In this document: piece by piece, positions 30,893 through 40,954 of the stretch
Layout of the letters: the number at the start of each line of letters is the position of its first letter
Position numbering within the stretch: the first letter of the stretch is position 1
Assembly: GCA_022563195.1 (NCBI GenBank)
Contig: JADFNV010000008.1
Span: forward strand, 1-64,000
DNA from: Pseudomonadota bacterium
GTDB taxonomy: Bacteria > Pseudomonadota > Gammaproteobacteria > Steroidobacterales > Woeseiaceae
DNA: 64,000 bases
Direction of reading: 5' to 3'
Program-made: the position numbers and the translations under genes
Notes under the pieces: generated by a model
Seen by the model: only the letters and a program-made list of their open reading frames with translations
Told to the model about the DNA's origin: nothing
Databases searched by the model: none

Positions 30893-32883
30893 GATTCATC
30901 GTCGGCCGCGTCGGGCAACAGCATTTCAGGATCATTGCTAATGTCCTGAATGGGCCTGCCTGCGCTTTCGATCTCAGGCAAAGCGACGGGCTCGCCATTC
31001 TGAAATTGTGCCCAGGCCATTCGCCTGCGTATACGTCCATCGGTGTCGAGATACAATTTGCCTGTTGCGCCATCAATTTCCTGCATTGGATTTGTTCCGG
31101 TCGCGAATAGTGCGGCGATCAGATGATAGGCGTCGTAGCCCATGGCGTGTAACCGCCCAAGCCGACGTTCTTCGGGCCAATGTTCCTGATACAGCGCGGG
31201 TAAATGTGCAATCCAGCTATGCGGCGCAATAATCCAGGGAGTATCAGCAAACATAATGCCATTGAGGTCGCTGTTCGACCTGCCGTCCATCGCGTGGATT
31301 GAGGACGTGGAGTAAACAGGCAAGTCTCCCGAATAGTGAAACTTAAGTTGCGACTTCAGGAGTCTCCCCGCTGGCGCATCGGCCGCGAGGAATATGAACT
31401 CAGAATCCTGGCGGCGCCGAGGGTCGAACTGCAATGGACCGCCAATATTCGCACGCAGTCGCTGGTAGCGACGGACGCTGCCGGACAGTGCCATGAGATC
31501 TTCAATTGTGTTTGAAAAGTCCTGGTTTGCCGGTGTGTAGGTCCGGTAGTCGAGCAATGTGCCGCCCAGTGCCTCAAATTCTGTGGCGAAGCTCGACAAA
31601 ACGCGACGACCCCAGTCGTTATTCGGTACCAGGGCGACACCGCGGGTATAGCCATCGAACAATGCACGCTGTGCTGCTGAGCGGGCTTCGTCTTCAGGAG
31701 CAAGCGCAAACTGGAACAGGCCGGGCGGGGCCAATGTATCGTCGGGCAGGAAATTCAATGTCAGAACCGGCACAGGAACGAGAATGTCATTCGCCAGTGC
31801 GGCAACGTTATTCTTAAGCAGCGGACCGATAACGAACTCTGCGCCGTCAGCGACTGCAACTGTATAGGCCGCACTGGCGCCACCCTCGGCGTCAACGTCA
31901 TACACACGCACAGTCTGGTGCTCATCCAGGCCCGTCACGGTTGAGAAATAAGCGCCCATGAATCCGTTCTGAATGGCTTCGCCGGCAGGTGCTGCGCGCC
32001 CTGACAGTGGTAACAACAATGCTATTTGTTTTGGGTAGTCGAGATTCAGCTCGTCAGGCAGATGCAGTCTGTCGATGATTGCCATCGCCGGGTGCCCGCT
32101 GTTGGCATCGCGCCAATGGATGGCGCCATTCGCCCAGCCGATACCCTGTTGACCGGTTGATGCGGCGAGTGAGCCAAGTGTTAGCCACCCTTTGACATTG
32201 GTGTCGAGTGCTAACTCAGCATTGGCTCGTAGGACTTGTGGATCGCTGATGAGCAGGCCCTGCCACAGTCGCCATCGATTCTGTTCGATGCTGCGACGAT
32301 CGCTCAGCCAGACCTCACGCTGTGTCATCAGCTCGATGGCGCGCAGTGGATCGTCTTTCTGAATCCACGAGTCGGCGCGGAGCGCTTCAACTCGCACACG
32401 ATGTTTTTGCGTCAGCGGCTCGCGACTCATAGGCTCGAGAATCTCGAGCGCGGCGTCGGCTTCGCCTCTGTACAGCAGCAATGCTGCCGAATTGGTACTC
32501 CAGAGCTGCCGCAACTCAGGAATCGTGGGCCTCGGCACGCCTGCGAAGGCTCTGCGTGCTCGTCTTGCGTCGCCTGCATCGAGCCATTGTTCTACGGCGA
32601 GCAGGGTCAGCCGCTCCTGCTCGATCCCTGTCGACGCTGCCGCAAGCTCGATGTAAATCGTGGCGGCAGCGGCGTGTGCGTCATTTCGAACGAGTCGCTC
32701 GGCGCGACCTTCGCCGGGTGCGCCGCCGAAGCCGCCTCCGGTCGTTTGACAAGCACCGAGCATCAGTGTCACGACAAGTAATGCAAATGATCTTGCCACC
32801 GAGCTGCTTTGGCGGGCAGGATGTCTCACAAAATTCATTATTCGTGCACTGAGATGACTATAAAAGGGTAAACGGTGCTTCAT
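30865..32883 (-). CDS. LpoA-like penicillin-binding protein activator (lipoprotein); alternative start at 32838
   Basis: Lipobox LMLGACQTT; C-terminal domain QIALLLPLSGRAAPAGEAIQNGFMGAYF; adjacent to yraN and divergent from rsmI. Confidence 0.88.
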   Translation of the reverse strand: MKHRLPFYSHLSARIMNFVRHPARQSSSVARSFALLVVTLMLGACQTTGGGFGGAPGEGRAERLVRNDAHAAAATIYIELAAASTGIEQERLTLLAVEQWLDAGDARRARRAFAGVPRPTIPELRQLWSTNSAALLLYRGEADAALEILEPMSREPLTQKHRVRVEALRADSWIQKDDPLRAIELMTQREVWLSDRRSIEQNRWRLWQGLLISDPQVLRANAELALDTNVKGWLTLGSLAASTGQQGIGWANGAIHWRDANSGHPAMAIIDRLHLPDELNLDYPKQIALLLPLSGRAAPAGEAIQNGFMGAYFSTVTGLDEHQTVRVYDVDAEGGASAAYTVAVADGAEFVIGPLLKNNVAALANDILVPVPVLTLNFLPDDTLAPPGLFQFALAPEDEARSAAQRALFDGYTRGVALVPNNDWGRRVLSSFATEFEALGGTLLDYRTYTPANQDFSNTIEDLMALSGSVRRYQRLRANIGGPLQFDPRRRQDSEFIFLAADAPAGRLLKSQLKFHYSGDLPVYSTSSIHAMDGRSNSDLNGIMFADTPWIIAPHSWIAHLPALYQEHWPEERRLGRLHAMGYDAYHLIAALFATGTNPMQEIDGATGKLYLDTDGRIRRRMAWAQFQNGEPVALPEIESAGRPIQDISNDPEMLLPDAADDESWFDATHEL

Positions 32884-33718
32884 GACTGCAACACTTTTTG
32901 TGGTGGCAACGCCTATCGGCAACCTCGAAGACCTATCGCCGCGAGCGCGCCGGACGCTCGAGACCGTGGACCTTATCGCCGCTGAGGATACCCGGCACAC
33001 CAGGCGATTACTATCGCATTTCGGCATCAAAACGCCACTATTCGCATTGCACGACCACAACGAGGCCAAAGTCGTCAATCGCTTGATTGCAGATCTTGCC
33101 GATGACAAATCGATCGCACTGGTCAGCGATGCCGGCACACCCCTGATCAGTGATCCGGGTTTTCGCCTCGTTTCCACCGCACACGCCCGCGGTATTCGGG
33201 TCGTGCCTATTGCGGGTACCAGCGCCGTAACTGCGGCCTTATCGGCTGCGGGCCTGCCTACCGAGCGCTTTTGCTTCGAAGGATTTTTGCCGGCCAGGCA
33301 AAAGGCACGCCGGGATCGGCTGGCGAAACTACGCAGCGAAACACGCACGATTGTCCTGTACGAATCGGTGCACCGCATCAGGGCCTGTCTGGCTGACCTC
33401 GTTGCAGAATTTGGGGAGGGGCGCAGCGCGTTTATCGGTCGTGAATTGACCAAGATGCATGAGCAATGCATTCAGGCCTCATTGGGTGAGCTATTGAACC
33501 AGCTCGATGATGGCACCATCGTCGCCAAGGGTGAATTCGTCATCGTTGTCACCGGAACAGAAGATGCACAGACGTCCTCGCTGGACATCGACCGCCTGCT
33601 CAGCGAACTCATCGATCATTTCCCATCGAAAGACGTAGCAAAGATTGCTGCGCGTATAACAGGCCACAAGCGTAATGACCTGTACCGCCGGATCCTCGAA
33701 TTGAAGGATCGAAAATAA
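32882..33718 (+). CDS. rsmI: 16S rRNA (cytidine(1402)-2'-O)-methyltransferase
   Basis: LFVVATPIGNLEDLSPRARRTLETVDLIAAEDTRHTRRLL; SDAGTPLISDPG. Confidence 0.96.
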   Translation: MTATLFVVATPIGNLEDLSPRARRTLETVDLIAAEDTRHTRRLLSHFGIKTPLFALHDHNEAKVVNRLIADLADDKSIALVSDAGTPLISDPGFRLVSTAHARGIRVVPIAGTSAVTAALSAAGLPTERFCFEGFLPARQKARRDRLAKLRSETRTIVLYESVHRIRACLADLVAEFGEGRSAFIGRELTKMHEQCIQASLGELLNQLDDGTIVAKGEFVIVVTGTEDAQTSSLDIDRLLSELIDHFPSKDVAKIAARITGHKRNDLYRRILELKDRK

Positions 33719-33750
33719 CGCGTAGCGTCGCGAACGGGATGGTCTTTGAC

Positions 33751-33855
33751 TGTTGGAGCCCGCCACGCGGGCGATTTCCGCGGTACTGATCAGATCTGGT
33801 GGATATCGCCCGCATGGCGGGCTCCAACAGCGGGTTCCAACAGCGGGCTCCTGCA
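33751..33855. repeat. REP-like inverted pair followed by a 3 x 13-bp tandem
   Basis: TGTTGGAGCCCGCCACGCGGGCGAT (33751-33775) vs reverse complement ATCGCCCGCATGGCGGGCTCCAACA (33805-33829); then GCGGGCTCCAACA / GCGGGTTCCAACA / GCGGGCTCCTGCA. Confidence 0.85.
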
Positions 33856-33894
33856 GAGGAGAATATGCTGTAGAATCCGCCGTCCGAGAACGTC

Positions 33895-34256
33895 GGAGTC
33901 GGCCAGGCAATCGCTGCAGTGCACGCACTGTAGAGGAAAGTCCGGGCTCCTTCGGACAGGGCGCCAGGTAACGCCTGGAGGGCGCAAGCCCATGGAAAGT
34001 GCCACAGAAAAGATACCGCCGGGCAATGCCCGGTAAGGGTGAAAAGGTGCGGTAAGAGCGCACCGCGCGACTGGTAACAGCTCGCGGCACGGTAAACCCC
34101 GCCCGGAGCAAGACCAAATAGGGGAATGCGCGGGCTTTGCTCGCACCGCCGGTTCCGAGCGGATTCCCGGGTAGGTTGCTTGAGGCAGCCGGTGACGGTT
34201 GTCCCAGATGAATGATTGTCCTAGACAGAACCCGGCTTATTGCCGGCTCCGACTTT
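33895..34256 (+). ncRNA. rnpB: RNase P RNA, bacterial class A
   Basis: Conserved GAGGAAAGTCCGGGCTCC, CCACAGAAAA, GGTAAACCCC near CCGGAGCAAGACCAAATAGG, and AGACAGAACCCGGCTTA; terminal GGAGTCGG pairs with CCGACT. Confidence 0.97.
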
Positions 34257-34528
34257 CTCGATAGCCCTGTCAACACCTCTAAAAACAATAAGTTACACAA
34301 GAAACTTAGCGCTTTCGTTGCAAGCTGTGCGCAGGCCGCGCAGTTTCGTGTGTTGACAGCCGAATGTGGTGCCCGGTCGGCGTTCGCCGACTCGATTCTC
34401 AGAATCAGTCGAGGAAGTGTCCACAAGCGCATGATTTTCCTTGCGCCATCATTGCCATAATTCGCCCGAATTGGGCCACCCGAATGTCCCTAAGTGCCTG
34501 TACAACAACAACTAATTGCTAAAGCGTA

Positions 34529-34558
34529 TTGACGCTCCCAAGGCCCCGACCTTATAGT
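34529..34558 (+). promoter_or_regulatory. Candidate sigma70 promoter of mraZ / dcw cluster
   Basis: TTGACG (34529-34534), 18-nt spacer, TATAGT (34553-34558). Confidence 0.65.
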
Positions 34559-34568
34559 GTTGAAAAGT

Positions 34569-34598
34569 GGAAAAAAGTGGGAGGAAATGGGCAACCTG
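34569..34598 (+). promoter_or_regulatory. MraZ-box: three 10-bp phased (G/A)TGG(G/A) repeats
   Basis: GTGGAAAAAA GTGGGAGGAA ATGGGCAACC, matching the described TGGGN5 repeats bound by MraZ, just downstream of the -10. Confidence 0.75.
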
Positions 34599-34645
34599 CC
34601 CAGGGTTCGCGCCAGAAGAGCGGAGCCGGGGCCGTCCGCATCGTC

Positions 34646-35095
34646 GTGTTTCGAGGAGCCACCAAAGTCAGTTTGGACGCCAAAGGGCGTATGGCAATAC
34701 CGACCCGTTATCGGGAGCGGCTGGCCGCCCGTTGCGATGGCAATATCATCATCACCGTGGACAGGGATCGCTGCCTCCTGGTTTATCCGCTGCCCGATTG
34801 GGAAGAACTTGAGCGCAAGCTTGTGCGCCTGCCGAGCATGCACAAGGTGGCGCGCCGAATTGTACGGATTATGGTCGGTTATGCGACCGAGGTCGAGATG
34901 GATGCGAGCGGTCGGGTTCTGGTATCGCGCGAACTCAGGGATTTCGCCGGTCTTGAAAAGCAGGGGATCCTGATCGGACAGGGCAACAAGTTTGAGCTAT
35001 GGAATGAAGAAACCTGGAATGAAAAACGGGATGACTGGCTTAGCGAGGACGACGATGGCGATTTGCCAGCCGATCTCGAGTCAATCTCGTTCTAG
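34646..35095 (+). CDS. mraZ: transcriptional regulator MraZ
   Basis: (V/M)FRGATKVSLDAKGRMAIPTRYRERL; GTG start at 34646. Confidence 0.94.
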   Translation: MFRGATKVSLDAKGRMAIPTRYRERLAARCDGNIIITVDRDRCLLVYPLPDWEELERKLVRLPSMHKVARRIVRIMVGYATEVEMDASGRVLVSRELRDFAGLEKQGILIGQGNKFELWNEETWNEKRDDWLSEDDDGDLPADLESISF

Positions 35096-35141
35096 CGCGA
35101 ACGTATTCATGAATAGTCCGGGCTAGGTTGCGAATTATCGA

Positions 35142-36071
35142 ATGAGCAGCAACGTGCATGTGCCGGTGCTGCTGGGGCCGGTTCTCGAAGGGCTGGATAT
35201 CAAAGCAGACGGTTTATACGTCGACGGAACATTCGGACGCGGAGGACATAGCAAAGCGATATTGGCAGCTTTGGATGCAGGCGGGCAGCTCATTGCGATC
35301 GACCGGGACCCGCATGCGGTCGCATCAGTATCAACATCGTTAATTAACGATCCGCGTTTTGAAATAGTAGGGGGCGAATTTGCAGAACTGGCGACAATCA
35401 TTGGTGAAAGAGGGCAAAGCGGCCAAGTCAATGGATTGCTCTTCGACCTCGGTGTCTCATCACCGCAACTGGACGAAGCCGAACGAGGTTTTAGCTTTTT
35501 ACGCAACGGACCGCTGGACATGCGCATGGACCCGGACTCAGGTGTCACTGCTGCCGACTGGCTCCAAACTGTCAAAGAAAAGGAATTGAGGTCGATCATC
35601 AAGAAATTCGGTGAAGAGCGCTATGCGGCGCGCATTGCTCGCGCAGTTGTAACTAAGCGCGAGAATGCCGCGATTGAAACGACCGGCCAACTCGCCGAGA
35701 TCGTTGCGTCGGTCGTGCCCGCACATACGCGAAAGAGACATCCGGCGACAAAGACGTTTCAGGCGATTCGCCTGTTTATCAACAACGAACTCGGGCAACT
35801 CGAAGCCGCGCTCGCGCAATCGATTGATGTTTTACAGCTCGGTGGTCGTCTTTGTGTAATCAGCTTTCACTCGTTGGAGGACCGCATCGTCAAACGATTC
35901 ATGCGAAATGCCTCGAGGGAGTCTGAGCAGTATCGAGGCATGCCTGAGGTCCCAGAGGAATTTCGCCCTAAGCTGGCGTTGATCGGAAAAGCGATTTCAG
36001 CGACGGTCGAAGAGATTGAAGCCAACGTGCGCGCCCGAAGTGCACGCCTGCGAATTGCGGAGCGGCTCTGA
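35142..36071 (+). CDS. rsmH: 16S rRNA (cytosine(1402)-N4)-methyltransferase
   Basis: HVPVLLGPVLEGLDIKADGLYVDGTFGRGGHSKAIL; FHSLEDRIVKRFMR. Confidence 0.97.
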   Translation: MSSNVHVPVLLGPVLEGLDIKADGLYVDGTFGRGGHSKAILAALDAGGQLIAIDRDPHAVASVSTSLINDPRFEIVGGEFAELATIIGERGQSGQVNGLLFDLGVSSPQLDEAERGFSFLRNGPLDMRMDPDSGVTAADWLQTVKEKELRSIIKKFGEERYAARIARAVVTKRENAAIETTGQLAEIVASVVPAHTRKRHPATKTFQAIRLFINNELGQLEAALAQSIDVLQLGGRLCVISFHSLEDRIVKRFMRNASRESEQYRGMPEVPEEFRPKLALIGKAISATVEEIEANVRARSARLRIAERL

Positions 36072-36358
36072 TGAAGATTACAGCACAGCGCCAACCGATC
36101 TTGCTCATCGTTGTCTTCGGGCTCGTCTGTGTGTTCAGTGCGATGGCGGTGATTTACACGAAACATGAGTCACGCAACCTATTTATCGAACTCGAGGAGC
36201 TGACGCAAGAACGCGACGAACTGAATATCGAATGGAGTCAGCTGCAGATTGAACAGAGCACCTGGGCTGCACATGCCCGCATTGAACAGGTCGCGACGGA
36301 CGACCTGTCACTCGTGCGGCCACAAACAACCGAAATTTACATAGTTGAACGGCGATGA
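36071..36358 (+). CDS. ftsL: cell division protein FtsL
   Basis: Small bitopic protein between rsmH and ftsI; VYTKHESRNLFIELEELTQERDELNIEWSQLQIEQSTWA. Confidence 0.93.
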   Translation: MKITAQRQPILLIVVFGLVCVFSAMAVIYTKHESRNLFIELEELTQERDELNIEWSQLQIEQSTWAAHARIEQVATDDLSLVRPQTTEIYIVERR

Positions 36359-38082
36359 CACGCGGCGTCGAAACAAGACAAAGAACAGCCAGGCGCTGTG
36401 TTGGCAGGCTAACGCTGGTCGCTGTGTTCTTCGCACTCGTTGCATCCACGCTGATCGCTCGTGCAGTGCATTTACAAGTTCTCAGTAAGGACTTTTTGAA
36501 CCAGCAAGCCGATACGCGACACTTGCGCACGGAAAAGATTTTGGCGCACCGCGGCATGATTACCGACCGCAATGGTGAGCCGCTTGCTATCAGCACACCG
36601 GTCGACAGCGTGTGGGCAAACCCGCAAAAACTTGCACCAGCAGCGAACGACGTGCCGAAACTGGCGCTTGTTCTCGGACTCGATGCAGAGCTGCTGATGC
36701 ACAAAATCACGCACAGCATGGACAAGGAGTTTATCTATCTGAAGCGTCATTTGAATCCCGACAAAGCGCAAGCAGTGATGGCGCTGAATTTGCCTGGGGT
36801 CAATGTCCAGCGTGAATACAAACGCTACTATCCGGCGGGCGAGGTCACAGGTCATCTTGTTGGCTTCACCGGCATCAATGACATGGGCCAGGAAGGGCTC
36901 GAGCTTGCATTTAATCATTGGCTCGCTGGTGAGTCGGGTCTGAAGCGTGTGCTCAAGGACCGACTTGGACGCTCCGTTGAAAATGTCGAGAGCATTCGTT
37001 CGCCACGTCAGGGCAGGGAATTGCGCACAAGCATTGATTTGCGCATTCAATACCTTGCCTACCGGACACTCAAAGCAGCGATTCAATCCCACAACGCCGA
37101 GTCAGGATCGGTGGTCGTAATTGACACACAAACGGGCGAAGTTCTGGCGATGGCAAATCAGCCAGCCTTCAACCCGAATGATCGCTCGCAGCTGGTGCCC
37201 GAGCATCATCGCAACCGTGCAATCACCGATATCTTCGAGCCGGGATCAAGCATAAAGCCACTCATTGTAGCGGCGGCCCTGGAAAGCGGCCAGTACCGTC
37301 CCAGCAGCATCATCGACACCGCACCGGGTTATGTGACTGTGGGCGCCAAGACCATCGAGGATGGTCGCAATCTTGGTCGTATCAGCCTGACAACTATTCT
37401 TGCGCGTTCAAGCAATGTCGGCGCGACAATACTTGCAATGTCGTTACAGCCGGATCAGCTCTGGGACACGATGAAGCGATTCGGCCTCGGCTCGTTAACG
37501 TCAAGTGGTTTCCCAGGCGAATCAGCAGGATTGCTGACGCATTACAGCTATTGGCAACCCATCAGCCAGGCAACACTCGCTTACGGCTATGGACTGTCTG
37601 TTACGCCATTGCAGCTTGCCAAAGCCTACAGTGTGATCGGCAGCAACGGAATTTTGCGGCCCATATCTTTAGTCGCGCTGGAGCAGCCGGGCGAAGGCGA
37701 GCAGATTATTTCGCAAGACACGGCCGCCGCAGTGCGACGCATGCTCGAAGAAGTCGTGCGACCGGGTGGAACCGGCATGGGTGCCGCAGTTGCCGGGTAT
37801 CGAGTAGCTGGAAAAACCGGCACCTCGTGGAAGTTTGCGGCAGGAGGTTACTCAAGAGACAAGTACATATCCGTATTCGCTGGACTGGCGCCAGCCAGTG
37901 AACCGCGTCTGGCAGTGGTTGTCGTCATCGACGAGCCCAGCGGTGAACTGTATTACGGCGGCGAAGTCGCGGCGCCGGTGTTTGCTGACATTATGGCGGA
38001 ATCATTACGCTTGCTTGCTGTACCCCCTGATGCGCTGCCGGGCAGAGATCCCAACAGCAACATGCAGGCAATGAGTCGATGA
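36355..38082 (+). CDS. ftsI: peptidoglycan D,D-transpeptidase FtsI (PBP3)
   Basis: HRGMITDRNGEPLAISTPVDSVWANP; EPGSSIKPL (SxxK); SSNVG; KTGTSWK. Confidence 0.96.
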   Translation: MTRGVETRQRTARRCVGRLTLVAVFFALVASTLIARAVHLQVLSKDFLNQQADTRHLRTEKILAHRGMITDRNGEPLAISTPVDSVWANPQKLAPAANDVPKLALVLGLDAELLMHKITHSMDKEFIYLKRHLNPDKAQAVMALNLPGVNVQREYKRYYPAGEVTGHLVGFTGINDMGQEGLELAFNHWLAGESGLKRVLKDRLGRSVENVESIRSPRQGRELRTSIDLRIQYLAYRTLKAAIQSHNAESGSVVVIDTQTGEVLAMANQPAFNPNDRSQLVPEHHRNRAITDIFEPGSSIKPLIVAAALESGQYRPSSIIDTAPGYVTVGAKTIEDGRNLGRISLTTILARSSNVGATILAMSLQPDQLWDTMKRFGLGSLTSSGFPGESAGLLTHYSYWQPISQATLAYGYGLSVTPLQLAKAYSVIGSNGILRPISLVALEQPGEGEQIISQDTAAAVRRMLEEVVRPGGTGMGAAVAGYRVAGKTGTSWKFAAGGYSRDKYISVFAGLAPASEPRLAVVVVIDEPSGELYYGGEVAAPVFADIMAESLRLLAVPPDALPGRDPNSNMQAMSR

Positions 38083-39590
38083 GCATGCCGGCCGAACATC
38101 TGACATTGCCAATGAATCTTGCTGATCTTTTGCAAGGACTTGCCGACGCACCGGCCGTCAGCGTTCATGGTCTTGCAAGTGACAGTCGCTTGATCGAGCG
38201 AGGCGATCTGTTTCTCGCGTGCAGTGGTGAGAGTTGTCACGGACTGGATTTTCTCAAAGATGCCATCGACGCCGGTGTTGCAGCTGTTGCATTCGATGTT
38301 TCGACAGCCGCAATGCCCGCTGAAGACGTCGGTGTGCCGATTATCGCAGTCGTCGATCTGGCAACGCATCTCGGCACCATCGCCAATCGATTTTTTGTAA
38401 CGCCGTCAGAGACAGTGAAAGTCATCGGCGTTACCGGAACGAATGGCAAGACGACAGTAGCGTGGTTGATTGCACAGTGTCTCGAACGGCTCGGTCAAAT
38501 CTGCGGCTATATCGGGACGCTCGGTAGCGGCATCGGCGAATTCGATGGCGTCGAAGGCTTGACGACGCCGGGTGTTGTCGAGTTACAGGGCCGGCTCGCC
38601 GAATTTCGCGATGACGGGGCAGTCTATGCGGTCATCGAGGTGTCATCACACGCGCTGGCACAAAACCGTGTGGATGGAATCGGATTCGATACGGTTTTGT
38701 TCACAAATCTCAGTCGCGATCATCTCGACTATCATGGCGACATGCAGAGCTATGGTGCGGCGAAAGCCCGCCTGTTCGTTGAGTTCGGTGCAAAGTGCTG
38801 CATCATCAACCTCGACACGGAATTCGGGCTGCTGCTCGCGGGACGATGTGGGCAGGCTGTTGTGACCGTGTCGACGAACCTGGAGCGGGCCACTAATGGT
38901 CGGCCCTACGTTTTCGTCCGTTCAGTCGTCGCGCGTGAAAACGGATCTCGGGTCAGGGTGAGTAGCTCTTGGGGTGACGGTGAGTTTACGTTGCCCCTGC
39001 CGGGCGATTTCAATATTGCGAATGCCGTCATCGTGTTGGCAATGCTACTGCAGCAAGATATACCGATCGGGATGGCCTGCGAGGTTCTTGGTGACGTCGA
39101 CGCACCACCCGGGCGCATGCAGCGCGTGGTCTCAGCGGCTGACACGCCATCGGTCTATGTTGACTACGCTCATACACCGGCGGCGATCGATGTCGCACTG
39201 CAGGCACTCAGTAGTCACTGCAGAGGCAAGCTTTGGTGCGTCTTTGGCTGCGGTGGTGATCGTGATTCCGGTAAACGCCCACAGATGGGCCGAATTGCCG
39301 AACGACGCGCCGATCGAATCGTTGTTACGAGTGACAATCCGCGCAGCGAATCACCGGGCGCAATCATTGCGGCGATCGTAGACGGTCTGACGAATGCGCA
39401 AAATGCCACGATCATCGAGGATCGCGCGGCCGCTATTGCGTGGGCCATCAGGGAGGCGCAGCCCGATGATGTCGTATTGATCGCGGGCAAAGGCCACGAG
39501 GATTATCAGCTAATCGGCGACGAGCGCCGCGATTTTTCGGACTATGGCACCGCGATGGCCTGCCTTGCTGCACGAGCGAAGGTGGGCTGA
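38079..39590 (+). CDS. murE: UDP-MurNAc-L-Ala-D-Glu:meso-DAP ligase
   Basis: VTGTNGKTTVAWLIAQ; GCGGDRDSGKRPQMG; DNPRSE motif. Confidence 0.97.
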   Translation: MSMPAEHLTLPMNLADLLQGLADAPAVSVHGLASDSRLIERGDLFLACSGESCHGLDFLKDAIDAGVAAVAFDVSTAAMPAEDVGVPIIAVVDLATHLGTIANRFFVTPSETVKVIGVTGTNGKTTVAWLIAQCLERLGQICGYIGTLGSGIGEFDGVEGLTTPGVVELQGRLAEFRDDGAVYAVIEVSSHALAQNRVDGIGFDTVLFTNLSRDHLDYHGDMQSYGAAKARLFVEFGAKCCIINLDTEFGLLLAGRCGQAVVTVSTNLERATNGRPYVFVRSVVARENGSRVRVSSSWGDGEFTLPLPGDFNIANAVIVLAMLLQQDIPIGMACEVLGDVDAPPGRMQRVVSAADTPSVYVDYAHTPAAIDVALQALSSHCRGKLWCVFGCGGDRDSGKRPQMGRIAERRADRIVVTSDNPRSESPGAIIAAIVDGLTNAQNATIIEDRAAAIAWAIREAQPDDVVLIAGKGHEDYQLIGDERRDFSDYGTAMACLAARAKVG

Positions 39591-40952
39591 GTGAACGCGA
39601 TGCTCTCGTCAGCTGCTCTGTCTATGCGTGGCACGCTGCACGGGGCAGATTGCTCCTTCGACGGCGTAAGTACCGATACGCGCACGCTCAAGAGCGGCGA
39701 ATTGTTCTTCGCCCTGTCCGGGCCGAAATTCGACGGCGGGGAATTTGTCAGTCGGGCCAGTGAAAAAGGTGCCGCGGGTGCTGTCGTGAGATCGATCGGC
39801 AAGGATGACGTTGCGCAGATTACGGTCGATGACACGCGGCTGGCGCTGGGACGGCTTGGTGCGGCCTGGCGTCAAAGCCATACAGCGACCGTAGTTGGTG
39901 TCACCGGCAGCAATGGCAAGACGACGATCAAGGAAATGATCGCGGCGTGCCTGTCACAGATCGCCCCGACTCTTGCAACCGCCGGGAATCTCAACAACGA
40001 CATTGGTATGCCGCTCATGTTGTTGCGGATCGACTCGTCACATCGTTATGCGGTGCTCGAGATGGGTGCCAATCATGCCGGTGAGATCGGCTACCTTACG
40101 TCGCTGGCGCGGCCCGATGTGGTCGTCATCAGTAACGCGGGCATAGCGCACCTCGAAGGATTTGGTTCGATTGCCGGCATTGCTCACGGTAAGGGTGAGA
40201 TTTTGCAAGGCGATACGCGGCCGCAATTCGCCATCTTGAATGTTGAAGATGAGTTCTACCCATATTGGCTGTCACTGGTAGACGACATCGAGACCTTGAG
40301 TTTCGGATTATGCGAAGGCGCCGATGTTCGTGCGAGTCGTATTGTTGCCGAAAAGGGTACAACGTCGTTCCGCCTGCACCTGCCCGAAGCGGTGGTTGAT
40401 CTGACCTTGGCGTTAGCCGGTATTCACAACGTACGCAATGCCTGTGCGGCCGCCGCTGTAGCTACCGCGCTCGGTGTTTCGCCAGAACAGATTCGTAATG
40501 CTTTCGAGTCAATCGAGTCAGTGGCGGGCCGGTTGCATCCGGTTGCAGGCCGCAACGGCGCAGTCGTGTACGACGACAGCTACAACGCAAATCCAGAGTC
40601 GGTCTGTGCCGCCGGTGACTTCCTCGCCACGCTGTCCGGACGCAACTGGCTCGTATTGGGCGACATGTTCGAACTGGGCGAGAACGCTGAGCAATTGCAT
40701 TTCGACATGGGTGAAGCACTTGCCGAAAGCCGCATCGATCGCATGCTCGCGGTCGGTGACCTAAGCAGGCACACGATTAGAGGGTTCGGTAGCGGAGGCG
40801 AATGGTTTGCTTCGATCGACGACCTGACGGCAAGCGTCGTGGCCGATATTTCGGCGGACGTCAACGTACTGATCAAGGGTTCGCGCGGTATGCGCATGGA
40901 ACGCGTGGTCGATGCGCTACGTGCGACAGACGCAATGAGAAGAGAGGCCTGA
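39591..40952 (+). CDS. murF: UDP-MurNAc-tripeptide:D-Ala-D-Ala ligase
   Basis: [39 protein letters not shown]. Confidence 0.97.
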   Translation: MNAMLSSAALSMRGTLHGADCSFDGVSTDTRTLKSGELFFALSGPKFDGGEFVSRASEKGAAGAVVRSIGKDDVAQITVDDTRLALGRLGAAWRQSHTATVVGVTGSNGKTTIKEMIAACLSQIAPTLATAGNLNNDIGMPLMLLRIDSSHRYAVLEMGANHAGEIGYLTSLARPDVVVISNAGIAHLEGFGSIAGIAHGKGEILQGDTRPQFAILNVEDEFYPYWLSLVDDIETLSFGLCEGADVRASRIVAEKGTTSFRLHLPEAVVDLTLALAGIHNVRNACAAAAVATALGVSPEQIRNAFESIESVAGRLHPVAGRNGAVVYDDSYNANPESVCAAGDFLATLSGRNWLVLGDMFELGENAEQLHFDMGEALAESRIDRMLAVGDLSRHTIRGFGSGGEWFASIDDLTASVVADISADVNVLIKGSRGMRMERVVDALRATDAMRREA

Positions 40953-40954
40953 CG

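Noticed and set aside
32884-33471. N-terminal extension of the LpoA-like ORF (track start 33471)
   Set aside because: The extension is antisense to rsmI and precedes a good lipoprotein signal; true start taken as 32883 or 32838.
33491-34432. Antisense ORF of 313 aa covering the rsmI end, REP region and rnpB
   Set aside because: Overlaps the RNase P RNA gene and REP repeats; composition follows the RNA gene, so not a believable protein.
34212-34460. 82-aa + strand ORF starting in the rnpB 3' end
   Set aside because: Begins within RNase P RNA and has no recognisable features; treated as spurious.
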